Source: Gluconacetobacter takamatsuzukensis
GTDB lineage: Bacteria > Pseudomonadota > Alphaproteobacteria > Acetobacterales > Acetobacteraceae
Assembly (NCBI RefSeq): GCF_014174275.1
Contig: NZ_JABEQK010000001.1
Location: 62,001-126,000 of the forward strand
Direction: 5' to 3'
DNA: 64,000 nucleotides
The notes beneath the pieces are model-generated. The model saw nothing but the letters and a program-made list of their open reading frames with translations. It was not told the origin of the DNA and made no database searches. The translations under genes were made by a program, and so were the position numbers. The first letter of the stretch is position 1; the number at the start of each line of letters is the position of its first letter. Below, piece after piece: positions 51,306 through 60,356 of this stretch.

Positions 51306-51413
51306 AAATGGCGCTCCGGAGGGCCGAAAAGGGGGGCGGATGGTTGACTCGGGGGCGCCTGACCGGTATTCGGCCCGTCTTCGCGGTTTACCGCCGCCAG
51401 TGAGGGTCGGGTC

Positions 51414-51539
51414 ATGAAGATCAGAAACAGCCTGAAGTCGGCCAAGGTTCGTGACAAGGACTGCCGTGTGGTCCGTCGTCATGGCAAGGTCTATGTCATC
51501 AACAAGAAGAATCCCCGCATGAAGGCCCGTCAGGGCTGA
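51414..51539 (+). CDS. rpmJ: 50S ribosomal protein L36
   Basis: This 41-residue basic protein starts [14 protein letters not shown] and ends [10 protein letters not shown], the standard alphaproteobacterial bL36 of the 41-residue type. This form lacks the C-X2-C-X12-C zinc ligands of the short form. It binds 23S rRNA. A GAGGG-like site precedes it. The stop codon abuts the ATG of the TPR protein, and a strong hairpin follows within 45 bases. Confidence 0.97.
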   Translation: MKIRNSLKSAKVRDKDCRVVRRHGKVYVINKKNPRMKARQG

Positions 51540-52253
51540 ATGTCGCGGGCGGCCTTGGCCGTACCGTTCTTTTTGGGTGACGCGAAAACCCGCGCCCGTC
51601 CCCGGTTTCCGGGCGGTTGGCGCGGGTTTTCGCGCGTACGTGCCCTGCTGGCCGCTCTCGTGTGGCTGGGGGGTGCATTGCCCGCACTGGCCGAGGCGCC
51701 CGTTGGTGGCGCCGCGCCAGCGCCGGCCGCGCCCGGCGTGGCCGGGCATCCGGCCCATTCCGACCCTGCTGCGACTCCGGACCTTTCGGCGTTGACCGCC
51801 CAGCTGGCGGCTGCGTCCTCGCGCGCGGCGGCGGCGGATCTGGAAGTGCGGCTGGAGCAGGCGCGGCGGCATGCGCTGTCCCCCACCACGCGCCTGTTGC
51901 AGCGCGGGGCCCAGGCGCATCTGGTCGAAGGCAAGGCGCTGGCCGCGGTCGAGGATCTGGACGATGCGCTGGTGTTGCAGCCGGATGTCGCGATCCTGTG
52001 GCGCGACCGGGCGCAGGCGCGGCTGGCGGCGCGCGACCTGACCGGGGCGATCACCGACCTGGGCGTGGCCCTGCAGCGCGACGGGCAGGATGCGGTGGCG
52101 TGGCGGCTGCTGTCGGCGGTCGAGGAACAGCGCGGCGACTGGCAGGCGGCCGAGCGGGCCTGGCAGCGCGTGATGGCGCTGGACCCGATGGTCGAGGGTG
52201 GCCGCGCCAAGGGCGAGCAACTGCATCTGAAGGCGTTCGGCCGCCCTACCTGA
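51540..52253 (+). CDS. TPR-repeat exported protein
   Basis: This 237-residue protein has an unusually long Arg-rich N-terminus before a hydrophobic signal-like segment (RALLAALVWLGGALPALAEA, about residues 33-52). A Pro/Ala linker and about three tetratricopeptide repeats follow (AVEDLDDALVLQPD, AITDLGVALQRDG, AERAWQRVMALDP). The ATG at 51540 directly follows the rpmJ stop (TGAATG), but codons 14-32 coincide with a large hairpin. A later, unrecognised start is therefore possible. It is probably periplasmic, with a role in protein interaction; no specific function can be given. Confidence 0.75.
   Translation: MSRAALAVPFFLGDAKTRARPRFPGGWRGFSRVRALLAALVWLGGALPALAEAPVGGAAPAPAAPGVAGHPAHSDPAATPDLSALTAQLAAASSRAAAADLEVRLEQARRHALSPTTRLLQRGAQAHLVEGKALAAVEDLDDALVLQPDVAILWRDRAQARLAARDLTGAITDLGVALQRDGQDAVAWRLLSAVEEQRGDWQAAERAWQRVMALDPMVEGGRAKGEQLHLKAFGRPT
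51581..51634. terminator. Large hairpin after rpmJ
   Basis: Perfect 16-bp arms (51581-51596 and 51619-51634) contain AAAACCC and GGGTTTT. They enclose a smaller CCCGG-TTT-CCGGG hairpin. The position and the A/T-flanked stem suggest an rpmJ terminator or attenuator, although it lies inside the annotated start of the TPR gene. Confidence 0.65.
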
Positions 52254-52332
52254 TGGGCGGCGGGGCTGCCCGGGTGCCCGCTGCGACACGTAACTGTCGC
52301 GATTCCCGACATTTTATGCCATACTGGCCAGC

Positions 52333-53001
52333 ATGATCGAGCAGGCCGCACGTGGAACGATAACGGGCGGGCGCCGGGCTGCCGGGCCGGTGCCGGATCG
52401 CGCGTCGCTGCGCGCGATGGCGCTGGCGCATCTGGCCCGTTTCGGTACCACCCGCGCCGGGCTGACGCAGGTGCTGGAGCGCGCCGTGCAGCGCTGGGCC
52501 CGGCGTGCCGTCGAGGGCGGGGCCCTGTCGGAAGATGTGGAGGCCCGGGCCGCCCCGCTGGGGGCCGTGATCGAACGGGTGGTGGCCGACATGGTGGCCC
52601 TGGGGGCGGTGGACGACGCGGCCTTTGCCGGGTCGCGCGCCCGGTCGCTGACCCGCTCCGGCCGGTCGCGGCGCGCCGTGCAGGCGCATCTGGCCGCGCG
52701 CGGGGTGGAGGCGGAAATGGTCGGCACCGTGCTGGATGAAACGCTGGGGGCGCGGGGGCAGGACGGGCAGGAGATGGAGCTGGCGGCGGCCCTGATCTTT
52801 GCGCGGCGGCGCCGGGCCGGGCCGTTCGCCCCTGTGACTGCGGGGGACGATGCGATGCCGGGCGGCGACGGGGCGGTGCGCCGCCGCAAGGCGCTGGATG
52901 CCATGGCCCGGGCCGGGTTCGGCCGCGCGACGGCCGAGGCGGCGCTGGACATGGACCCCGAGGAAGCCGAGGACCGGATCATCCGGATGAAATCGGCGTG
53001 A
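52333..53001 (+). CDS. recX: Regulatory protein RecX
   Basis: RecX modulates RecA filament growth. The 222-residue helical protein has the family repeats LAHLARFGTTRAGLTQVLERAV, ALGAVDDAAFAGSRARSLTRSG and SRRAVQAHLAARGV, with a C-terminal extension. recA is not in the window. The stop codon overlaps the GTG of the following lipoprotein gene, so the two are coupled. Confidence 0.88.
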   Translation: MIEQAARGTITGGRRAAGPVPDRASLRAMALAHLARFGTTRAGLTQVLERAVQRWARRAVEGGALSEDVEARAAPLGAVIERVVADMVALGAVDDAAFAGSRARSLTRSGRSRRAVQAHLAARGVEAEMVGTVLDETLGARGQDGQEMELAAALIFARRRRAGPFAPVTAGDDAMPGGDGAVRRRKALDAMARAGFGRATAEAALDMDPEEAEDRIIRMKSA

Positions 53002-53513
53002 GGGCGGGGAGCGTGGCCCGGGGAACGGGCAAGGCCGCGCGGGGGCTGCTATTGTGCGGCCTGTTGCCGCTGGCGGCCTGTGGCGGCGGGAGTGGCAGCG
53101 GCCATGGCTGGAACGGGGCCTTGCAGTGCGCGCCCTATGCGCGCTCGGTCACCGGGTTGCAGCTGAGCGGTGCCGCCGCCGGCTGGTGGCGGCAGTCGGA
53201 AGGCGCGTATGCCCATACCCGGGTGCCGGCGCCGGGCGAAGTGCTGGTGTTTCGGGCCACCCACCGATTGCCGGACGGGCATGTCTCGGTCGTGCGGCAG
53301 GTGCGCGGGTCGCGGGCGATCCTGGTCGACCAGGCGAACTGGGTGCCCGGACGCATCGATCATGGCATCCCGGTGGTCGATGTCTCACGCGCCAATGACT
53401 GGTCGGCGGTGCGGGTCTGGTGGCAGCCGGTTCACAGCATGGGTAAAAGCGTCTATCCGACATATGGGTTCATCTCGCGCGACCTGCCCGACCGTCCGTC
53501 TCCGGACGCGTGA
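52998..53513 (+). CDS. CHAP-domain lipoprotein (putative peptidoglycan amidase/endopeptidase)
   Basis: This 171-residue protein has a lipoprotein signal with lipobox LAAC at about residue 28. It is followed by a CHAP/NlpC-P60-like domain with the likely catalytic Cys in LQCAPYARS and His in DGHVSVV. Such domains cleave peptidoglycan peptides, so an envelope role is likely. The GTG start overlaps recX by four bases; the protein is short and lacks a separate binding domain. Confidence 0.78.
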   Translation: MRAGSVARGTGKAARGLLLCGLLPLAACGGGSGSGHGWNGALQCAPYARSVTGLQLSGAAAGWWRQSEGAYAHTRVPAPGEVLVFRATHRLPDGHVSVVRQVRGSRAILVDQANWVPGRIDHGIPVVDVSRANDWSAVRVWWQPVHSMGKSVYPTYGFISRDLPDRPSPDA

Positions 53514-53642
53514 CGGGGCGCGGGGCGAGGGGGCGCTTGCAAGGCGGGCCTCGCGGTTCCATGTCATGTCGGGATCATCGGGACGGATCGGTGTCGGCCC
53601 GGAAGCCGGCGGCGCCACGGCGCGGAAACGAGGGTGTGTGTT

Positions 53643-53909
53643 ATGGGTAGCTTGAGCATCTGGCACTGGCTGATCGTCCTGGCGGTGGTGCTGGTCCTGT
53701 TCGGTGGCGGCGGCAAGATCAGCACGCTGATGGGCGACGTCGCGCGCGGCGTGAAATCGTTCAAGAAGAACATGGCCGACGACGAGAGCATGGAAAACAC
53801 GAATGCGGGGCCGGGGGGGCATATTGCCCCGCCGGGGCCGGCGGCCGGCGCGCAGCGCGATGCCAGCTACTCGGCGCCGGGCCGCCCTTCCGGTTCTTCC
53901 ACCCCCTGA
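53643..53909 (+). CDS. tatA: Twin-arginine translocase subunit TatA
   Basis: TatA forms the pore of the twin-arginine export system for folded proteins. The 88-residue protein has a short N-terminal membrane segment ([15 protein letters not shown]), the FGGGGKI hinge and an amphipathic helix ([12 protein letters not shown]), then a Pro/Gly-rich tail. GAGGG is nine bases before the ATG. tatB and tatC do not follow, so the tat genes are split in this genome. Confidence 0.92.
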   Translation: MGSLSIWHWLIVLAVVLVLFGGGGKISTLMGDVARGVKSFKKNMADDESMENTNAGPGGHIAPPGPAAGAQRDASYSAPGRPSGSSTP

Positions 53910-53948
53910 GCCTGGGGACGGGCGAACGATTCAGGATCATTTTCCGAT

Positions 53949-54572
53949 ATGGACCAGATGACGAAGACCGGTCTGTGGGTCGATGCGGTGCAGGACATCA
54001 TCGCCGCCGGCCGGCGGATGGACCGGTTCGGCTGGGTGCCTGCCACCGCCGGCAATATCAGCCGGCGCCTGCCGGACGGGCGGATCGCGATCACGCGGTC
54101 GGGCGGGCACAAGGGGTTTCTCGCACCCGACGGCGTGATCGAGGTCGGGATGGACGGCAGGGCGGTGCAGCCGGGCGACCGGCCCAGCGCAGAGACCCTG
54201 CTGCATTGCCAGCTCTACGCGCACGACCCGGCCATCGGGGCGGTGCTGCATGGCCATTCCGTGGCTTCGACCGTGCTGTCGATGGCGGCCGGGGATGCCA
54301 TCACCCTGTCGGACTATGAAGTGCAGAAGGTGTTCGCGGGGCAGACTACCCACGATGCCAGCGTGCGCGTGCCCGTATTCGACAATGACCAGGACATTGC
54401 GCGGCTGTGCACCGTCGTGGCGCCTGAGCTGGGGCGGATGCCGGCGGGATACGTGATTCGCGGCCACGGCGTGTATGTGTGGGGCGCCACCATGGACGTG
54501 GCGCTGGCGCGGCTGGAAGGGCTGGAATTCCTGCTGGCCTGCGAACTGGAAAAGAGGAAGCTCGGCCGATGA
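53949..54572 (+). CDS. mtnB: Methylthioribulose-1-phosphate dehydratase
   Basis: MtnB dehydrates 5-methylthioribulose-1-phosphate in the methionine salvage pathway. The 207-residue protein has the class II aldolase fold with zinc ligands in VLHGHSVAS and RGHGVYVWG and the acid in RPSAETLL. It starts a coupled mtnB-mtnD-mtnC-ribF series. mtnA and mtnK/mtnP are not in the window. Confidence 0.95.
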   Translation: MDQMTKTGLWVDAVQDIIAAGRRMDRFGWVPATAGNISRRLPDGRIAITRSGGHKGFLAPDGVIEVGMDGRAVQPGDRPSAETLLHCQLYAHDPAIGAVLHGHSVASTVLSMAAGDAITLSDYEVQKVFAGQTTHDASVRVPVFDNDQDIARLCTVVAPELGRMPAGYVIRGHGVYVWGATMDVALARLEGLEFLLACELEKRKLGR

Positions 54573-55108
54573 GTCGCCTGACCGTCTATCGCGACGACGA
54601 TCCGGGCCGCATCGTGCTGCGCACGGAAAACGCACCGGATATTGCCGAAGCCCTGCGCGGAATCGGCGTGCGCTTCGAACGCTGGGAGAGCCCGGTGGTG
54701 CCGGAGCCCGATGCCGCGCCCGAGGCGGTGCTGGAGGCCTATCGCCCCTATCTGGACGAGCTGATGGGCGAGACGGGGGCGGGATCGGCCGATGTGGTGC
54801 GCATCACGACCCGGACGCCGAACCTGGCCGAGCTGCGCGCGAAATTTCTCTCGGAACATATCCATAGCGAGGACGAGGTCCGGTTCTTCGTCCATGGCTG
54901 GGGCAATTTCGTGCTGCACGTGGCGGGCAGCGTCTATGACGTGCATTGCGTCGCGGGCGACCTGATTTCGGTCCCTGCCGGGATTCCGCACTGGTTCGAT
55001 GCCGGGCTGGAGCCCGATGTCGTGGCGCTGCGGGTGTTTACCGACAGGACCGGCTGGATCGCCCAATATACGGGCGACGATATCGCCCTGCGCTTTCCGG
55101 CAGCTTGA
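54569..55108 (+). CDS. mtnD: Acireductone dioxygenase
   Basis: MtnD oxidises acireductone to the keto acid precursor of methionine (Fe form), or to methylthiopropionate and CO (Ni form). The 179-residue cupin has the metal ligands in SEHIHSEDEVRFFVHG and the fourth His in GIPHWF. The ATG overlaps the mtnB stop codon by four bases. Confidence 0.95.
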   Translation: MSRLTVYRDDDPGRIVLRTENAPDIAEALRGIGVRFERWESPVVPEPDAAPEAVLEAYRPYLDELMGETGAGSADVVRITTRTPNLAELRAKFLSEHIHSEDEVRFFVHGWGNFVLHVAGSVYDVHCVAGDLISVPAGIPHWFDAGLEPDVVALRVFTDRTGWIAQYTGDDIALRFPAA

Positions 55109-55121
55109 GGAGCGGATAACG

Positions 55122-55838
55122 GTGGCCGAAGCGGCAACGCACGCGGATGGAATCGACTCCGTCCTGCTGGATATCGAAGGTACGACCATTCCGGTCGCTT
55201 TCGTGCACAAGGTTCTCTTTCCCTATGCCCGCAAGGCGATGCCCGGGCTGCTTGCCCAGCGCGCCAACGACCCGGTCGTGCGCGCGGCGGTGGCCGAGAT
55301 CGCGGCGCTGGCCCCCGGCGTGGACCCGCTGGAGCAGCTGAATGCCTGGATGGACCGGGACGAGAAGATCGGGCCGCTGAAAGTCTTGCAGGGACTGGCC
55401 TGGGAGGAAGGGTATCGCACCGGCGCGTTGCAGGCGGTGCTGTATCCCGACGTGCTGCCGGCCCTGCGGTCCTGGCATGCGGGCGGGGTGCATCTGGCGG
55501 TCTATTCCTCGGGGTCCGAGGCGGCGCAGCGGCTGATCTACGGTCATACGACCGAGGGCGATGTGTGCAGCCTCTTCGACGGGTTCTACGATCTGCGGAT
55601 CGGCGGCAAGCGCGAGGCGGACAGTTATCGCATCATCCTGTCCAAGGCCGACTGGGTGCCCGGGCGTACCCTGTTCCTGTCCGATATCGTGGCCGAGCTG
55701 GATGCGGCGGCGGCGGCGGGGGTGTGGACCTGCCAGCTCGCCCGGCCGGAGGACGGCACCAGCCCCGGCAATGCGCATCCGGTGGCCATGACGCTGGGCG
55801 ATGTGACGCGTCTGTTCGCCCTGCCCGACATGCCATGA
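55122..55838 (+). CDS. mtnC: Enolase-phosphatase E1
   Basis: MtnC converts diketomethylthiopentyl phosphate to acireductone. The 238-residue HAD-family enzyme has the E1 signature LLDIEGTTIPVAFV, motif II VYSSGSEAAQ and motif III/IV GKREADSY with LFLSDIVAELDAA. The GTG start at 55122 is supported by GAGGAG (55107-55112). Its stop codon overlaps the ribF ATG. Confidence 0.93.
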   Translation: MAEAATHADGIDSVLLDIEGTTIPVAFVHKVLFPYARKAMPGLLAQRANDPVVRAAVAEIAALAPGVDPLEQLNAWMDRDEKIGPLKVLQGLAWEEGYRTGALQAVLYPDVLPALRSWHAGGVHLAVYSSGSEAAQRLIYGHTTEGDVCSLFDGFYDLRIGGKREADSYRIILSKADWVPGRTLFLSDIVAELDAAAAAGVWTCQLARPEDGTSPGNAHPVAMTLGDVTRLFALPDMP

Positions 55839-56782
55839 AGGCGCATCTGCATACGAGCTGGCGCCATATCCCCGACGAGGCGCGGGGCATGGCGGCGGCG
55901 CTGGGCAATTTCGACGGCGTGCATCTGGGCCATGCCCATCTGCTGCATACGCTGCATACCGCGCGGCCCGACCTGGGGCTGGCGGTGGTGACGTTCGAGC
56001 CCCATCCGCGCGAACTGTTCCGCCCGCAGGACCCGCCCTTTCGCCTGACCCTGGCCGAGGAGCGGCTGGCCGCGCTTTCGGCGCTGGGTGTGCGCCATGT
56101 CTTCCAGATTCCCTTCGATGCCGCCTTCAGCGCCATGACGGCCGAGCGGTTCGTGACCGGGGTGCTGGATGAGGGGCTGGGCCTGAAGCATGTGGCCTGC
56201 GGCGCCGATTTCGCCTTCGGTCATCGCCGGGGCGGCAATGCCGCGTTCCTGGCCGAGCGGGCCGAGGAGCTGGGGATCGGGATGACGACGGTGCCCGCCC
56301 TGGCCGACAAGGGTGGCCCCTATTCCTCGACGCGCATTCGCCGGCTGTTGCAGGATGGCTATCCCGAGCGCGCCGCCGAGGAGCTGGGACGCCCCTGGGC
56401 GATCCGGGGCGTGGTGCAGCATGGCGACAAACGCGGCCGGCTGCTGGGCTTTCCGACCGCCAACGTGCCGCTGGGCCGGCATCTGGAACCCGCGCGCGGG
56501 GTCTATGCCGTGACGGTGCGGCTGCCGGGCGGGCAGGCCTGGCCGGGGGTGGCCAATATCGGCCGCCGCCCGACGATCAACGACGGGCAGGAAAGCCGGC
56601 TGGAAGTGCATCTGCTGGATTTCGAGGGGGATCTGTACGGGCAGACCCTGTCGGTGGCGCTGCATACCTTGCTGCGCGAGGAGCGTCGTTTCGACGGGCT
56701 GGATGCGCTGAAGGCGCAGATCGCCGAGGATGCGGCGACGGCCCGGACCTACCTCGACCGCTTGGCGTGGGCGGGCGCCTGA
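55835..56782 (+). CDS. ribF: Bifunctional riboflavin kinase / FAD synthetase
   Basis: RibF makes FMN and FAD from riboflavin. The 315-residue protein has an N-terminal adenylyltransferase domain (GNFDGVHLGHAHLL, TFEPHPREL, YSSTRIRRLL) and a C-terminal kinase domain (GDKRGRLLGFPTANV, GVANIGRRPTIN). It overlaps mtnC by four bases and is followed by ileS, the usual partner in the ribF-ileS-lspA order. Confidence 0.96.
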   Translation: MKAHLHTSWRHIPDEARGMAAALGNFDGVHLGHAHLLHTLHTARPDLGLAVVTFEPHPRELFRPQDPPFRLTLAEERLAALSALGVRHVFQIPFDAAFSAMTAERFVTGVLDEGLGLKHVACGADFAFGHRRGGNAAFLAERAEELGIGMTTVPALADKGGPYSSTRIRRLLQDGYPERAAEELGRPWAIRGVVQHGDKRGRLLGFPTANVPLGRHLEPARGVYAVTVRLPGGQAWPGVANIGRRPTINDGQESRLEVHLLDFEGDLYGQTLSVALHTLLREERRFDGLDALKAQIAEDAATARTYLDRLAWAGA

Positions 56783-56915
56783 TCCTGCCCGCGCCTGACC
56801 CCCGTGCTTGACCATCGGGTGCGTGGCTCCGCATAAGGTTGGGGCCGCGAGGGGAGGGAATGATCCTCCCGTCACATCTTTGTCCATTGTCGCCAGCAGC
56901 CAGAAATTCAGGGTC

Positions 56916-59813
56916 ATGACCGAGTCGAAGTCACAGGATCTCTATCGGGATACGGTATTCCTGCCGAAAACCAGCTTCCCCATGCGGGGCAGCCTGCCGA
57001 AGCGGGAGCCGGAGATTCTGGCGCACTGGGCGGATAGCGGCCTGGACCGGCTGCTGCGCGCGCAGGCCGAGGGTCGGCCGTCCTTCATGCTGCATGACGG
57101 GCCGCCCTATGCGAACGGCAACCTGCATATCGGCCACGCGCTGAACAAGATCCTGAAGGATGTGGTCAACCGCGCCCATCGCATGGCCGGTTTCGCGGTG
57201 CATTACCGCCCGGGCTGGGACTGCCACGGCCTGCCGATCGAATGGAAGATCGAAGAGGAATATCGCAAGTCGGGGCGCGACAAGGATTCGGTGCCGGTTC
57301 TTCAGTTCCGCGCCGAATGCCGTGCCTATGCCGCGAAATGGGTTGGCATCCAGGCTGCCGAATTCCGCCGCCTGGGTGTGCAGGCCGAGTGGGACGAGCG
57401 GTATGCGACGATGGATTTTTCCTCGGAAGCGACGATCGCCGAGGAAATCGGCCGCTTTCTGCTGAACGGGCTGCTGTATCGCGGCCTGCGCCCGGTGATG
57501 TGGAGCCCGGTGGAGAAGACGGCCCTCGCCGAGGCCGAGATCGAATATCGCGACCATGAATCGACGACGATCCATGTCGCGTTTCCCTTCATCCACGACC
57601 CCACGCCCGCGCACACGTTGCAGGATGTCTCGGCCGTCATCTGGACGACCACGCCGTGGACCATCCCAGGCAACCGTGCCATCGCCTTCGGGCCCGAGAT
57701 CACCTATGCGGTGCTGCGCGTGGACGGGGTGACCGACAGCGCGCTGCTGGAGCCGGGCGCGCGCCTGCTGGTGGCCGAGGCGCTGATCGCGCCGTTCTGC
57801 GCCGCTGCCGGCATCACCGAGCATTATGTGCTCTACACCCTGCCGGGCGAGGCGCTGACGGGTGCGATCTGCGCCCATCCGCTGCGCGGCGCGGGCTACG
57901 ATTTCGACGTGCCGCTGCTGGGCGGGGATTTCGTCACCACCGATGCCGGCACCGGGCTGGTCCACATGGCGCCGGCGCATGGCGAGGACGATTTCGCCCT
58001 GTCGGTGGCGAACGGGGTCGAGGTGCCGGAACTGGTGCTGGATGACGGGCGCTATGCCGAGTGGGTGCCGCAATTTGCCGGCACCCATGTCTTCAAGGCT
58101 GCCGACCCGGTCTGCGCGGCCCTGACGCAGGCGATGGTGCAGGCCAACGAGTCCGGCGCGGCGCCGGCCGGCCTGGTTGCGCGGTCGACGCTGGTCCATT
58201 CCTATCCGCATTCCTGGCGGTCGCGCGCGCCGGTGATCTATCGCGCCACGCCGCAATGGTTCATCCGCATGGATGGCGAGGGGCAGTTGCGGGCCCGCGC
58301 CCTGCGCGCGCTGGAGGATGTGACCTTCGTGCCCGCCCAGGCGCGCAATCGCCTGACCTCGATGGTGGCCGGGCGCCCGGACTGGTGCATCAGCCGCCAG
58401 CGGGCCTGGGGCGTGCCGATCGCGGTGTTCGTCGAGAAGCGGAGCGGTGAGGTGCTGCGCGACCCGGCGGTGATGCAGCGCGTGGTGGACGCGTTCCGCA
58501 CCGAGGGGGCGGATGTCTGGTACAGCGCGCCGGCCAGCCGCTTCCTGGGCAATGGACGCAACCCCGACGATTACGAGCAGGTGTTCGATATCGTCGATGT
58601 GTGGTTCGAAAGCGGGTCGACCCATGCCTTCGTGCTGGGGCGCGACGGGATGCCGTTCCCGGCCGATCTGTATCTGGAAGGGTCGGATCAGCATCGCGGC
58701 TGGTTCCAGTCCTCGCTGCTGGAAAGCGTGGGCACGCGCGGGATCGCGCCCTATCGGGCGCTGGTGACGAACGGCTTCGTGCTGGACGAGCAGGGCCGCA
58801 AGATGTCCAAGTCGCTGGGCAACGTCGTGGCGCCGCAGGATGTGAACGACTCGCTGGGTGCGGATATCCTGCGCCTGTGGGTGATGAATTCCGACACCAA
58901 CGAAGATCTGCGCATCGGCAACGAGATCCTGAAGCAGCAGGGCGAGCTCTATCGCCGGCTGCGCAACACGCTGCGCTGGCTGCTGGGCGCGCTGGACGGG
59001 TTTGCCGATGCCGAGCGCGTGCCCTACGAGCAGATGCCCGAGCTGGAGCAGTGGGTGCTGCATCGCCTGACCGAGCTGGGTGCGCAGATCGGCCGCGCGG
59101 TCGAGACGCATGAATGGGTCGGCGTCTATGCCGCCGTGCACGGGTTCTGCGCCACCGACCTGTCGGCCTTCTATTTCGACGTGCGCAAGGATGCGCTCTA
59201 TTGCGACGGTGTGGACAGCCTGCGCCGCCGGGCCGCCCGCACGGTGCTGGACCATCTGCATCGCTGCCTGTGCACGTGGCTGGCGCCGGTGCTGGTCTTT
59301 ACCGCCGAGGAAGCGTGGACGGCGCGGTTCGGCGAGGCCGAGAGCGTGCATCTGCAATCCTTCCCGTCCCTGCCCGAGGAATGGATCCGCCCGGACCTGG
59401 CCGATCGCTGGGCGACGCTGCGGGGCGTGCGCCGGGTGGTGACGACCGAGATCGAGGCGGCCCGGCGCGGCGGCATCGTGGGGTCGTCGCTTCAGGCGGC
59501 GCTGGACCTGAAACTGTCCGAGGAAGAGGCCGCGCGCTTCGCCGATGTCGACTGGTGCGAGCTGGCCATCGTGTCGCAGGCGTCGATCACGGTGGAACCG
59601 GGGGCGGCGTCGATCTTCCTCTCCGGCGGGGCCGAGGGGGAAGAGCGGGACGGCGGGGCGGTCGGTGCCCATGGCGTGCCGTCGATCTCGGCGGCGTCGG
59701 GGCATAAATGCGCCCGCTGCTGGAAGGTGCTGGACGAGGTGGGAAGCCATGCCGCCCATCCCGAACTGTGCCTGCGCTGCGTCGCGGTCGTCGACGCGCG
59801 GGCCAGCGCATGA
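56916..59813 (+). CDS. ileS: Isoleucyl-tRNA synthetase
   Basis: IleS charges tRNA-Ile. The 965-residue class I enzyme has the HIGH-type motif GNLHIGHAL, GWDCHGLPIEW, a CP1 editing domain (WTTTPWTIPGNRAI), KMSKS within GRKMSKSLGN and a C-terminal zinc knuckle (CARCWKVL, CLRCV). The open frame begins 108 bases earlier, but the start MTESKSQDLY fits the family. The stop codon overlaps the lspA ATG. Confidence 0.97.
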   Translation: MTESKSQDLYRDTVFLPKTSFPMRGSLPKREPEILAHWADSGLDRLLRAQAEGRPSFMLHDGPPYANGNLHIGHALNKILKDVVNRAHRMAGFAVHYRPGWDCHGLPIEWKIEEEYRKSGRDKDSVPVLQFRAECRAYAAKWVGIQAAEFRRLGVQAEWDERYATMDFSSEATIAEEIGRFLLNGLLYRGLRPVMWSPVEKTALAEAEIEYRDHESTTIHVAFPFIHDPTPAHTLQDVSAVIWTTTPWTIPGNRAIAFGPEITYAVLRVDGVTDSALLEPGARLLVAEALIAPFCAAAGITEHYVLYTLPGEALTGAICAHPLRGAGYDFDVPLLGGDFVTTDAGTGLVHMAPAHGEDDFALSVANGVEVPELVLDDGRYAEWVPQFAGTHVFKAADPVCAALTQAMVQANESGAAPAGLVARSTLVHSYPHSWRSRAPVIYRATPQWFIRMDGEGQLRARALRALEDVTFVPAQARNRLTSMVAGRPDWCISRQRAWGVPIAVFVEKRSGEVLRDPAVMQRVVDAFRTEGADVWYSAPASRFLGNGRNPDDYEQVFDIVDVWFESGSTHAFVLGRDGMPFPADLYLEGSDQHRGWFQSSLLESVGTRGIAPYRALVTNGFVLDEQGRKMSKSLGNVVAPQDVNDSLGADILRLWVMNSDTNEDLRIGNEILKQQGELYRRLRNTLRWLLGALDGFADAERVPYEQMPELEQWVLHRLTELGAQIGRAVETHEWVGVYAAVHGFCATDLSAFYFDVRKDALYCDGVDSLRRRAARTVLDHLHRCLCTWLAPVLVFTAEEAWTARFGEAESVHLQSFPSLPEEWIRPDLADRWATLRGVRRVVTTEIEAARRGGIVGSSLQAALDLKLSEEEAARFADVDWCELAIVSQASITVEPGAASIFLSGGAEGEERDGGAVGAHGVPSISAASGHKCARCWKVLDEVGSHAAHPELCLRCVAVVDARASA

Positions 59814-60346
59814 GCGAGGCCGTGCTGGGTGCCGGGGCTTCCCGGCCGGCCTTGCGGTGCCGTGTCATCGGTGCCGCGCTGTTCCTGTTCGTCCTGCTGC
59901 TGGATCAGGGCAGCAAATACTGGATTCTGCACGGGCTGGACCTGCCGGACCGGGTTTCGGTTCCCGTGCTGCCGTTTTTCAGCCTGACCATGGTGTGGAA
60001 CCACGCCATCACGTTCGGCATGCTGGGTGGCCTGGGGGGAATGGGGCGGGTCGTCTTCACGGTCATGGCGCTGGCGGTGGTGCTGGGGCTGACGATCTGG
60101 CTGGCGCGGACGAATCGGCCCTGGGTGGCCGCGGGACTGGGTACGGTCATGGGCGGGGCGATCGGCAATGTGATCGACCGGCTGCATTACGGCGCGGTGG
60201 TCGATTTCGTGCACCTGCATGCGTACGGGCATAGTTTCTATGTGTTCAACCTGGCCGATGCCGCGATCGATTGCGGCATCGCCATTTTGCTGTTCGATAA
60301 CCTGACCGAGCGGCGCGGCCTTGCCGGAACCGGGCAGGAGCGGTAG
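59810..60346 (+). CDS. lspA: Lipoprotein signal peptidase (signal peptidase II)
   Basis: LspA removes signal peptides from prolipoproteins. The 178-residue inner-membrane aspartic protease has four membrane segments. The two catalytic Asp residues lie in IGNVIDRLHYGAVVDFV and FNLADAAIDCG, and DQGSKYW is near the start. It is coupled to ileS by a four-base overlap. Confidence 0.96.
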   Translation: MSEAVLGAGASRPALRCRVIGAALFLFVLLLDQGSKYWILHGLDLPDRVSVPVLPFFSLTMVWNHAITFGMLGGLGGMGRVVFTVMALAVVLGLTIWLARTNRPWVAAGLGTVMGGAIGNVIDRLHYGAVVDFVHLHAYGHSFYVFNLADAAIDCGIAILLFDNLTERRGLAGTGQER

Positions 60347-60356
60347 AAAGCGAAGC

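Noticed and set aside
56931-59759. 942-codon minus-strand frame opposite ileS
   Set aside because: Antisense shadow of a clearly conserved synthetase; composition is His/Arg/Gln-rich with no recognisable fold.
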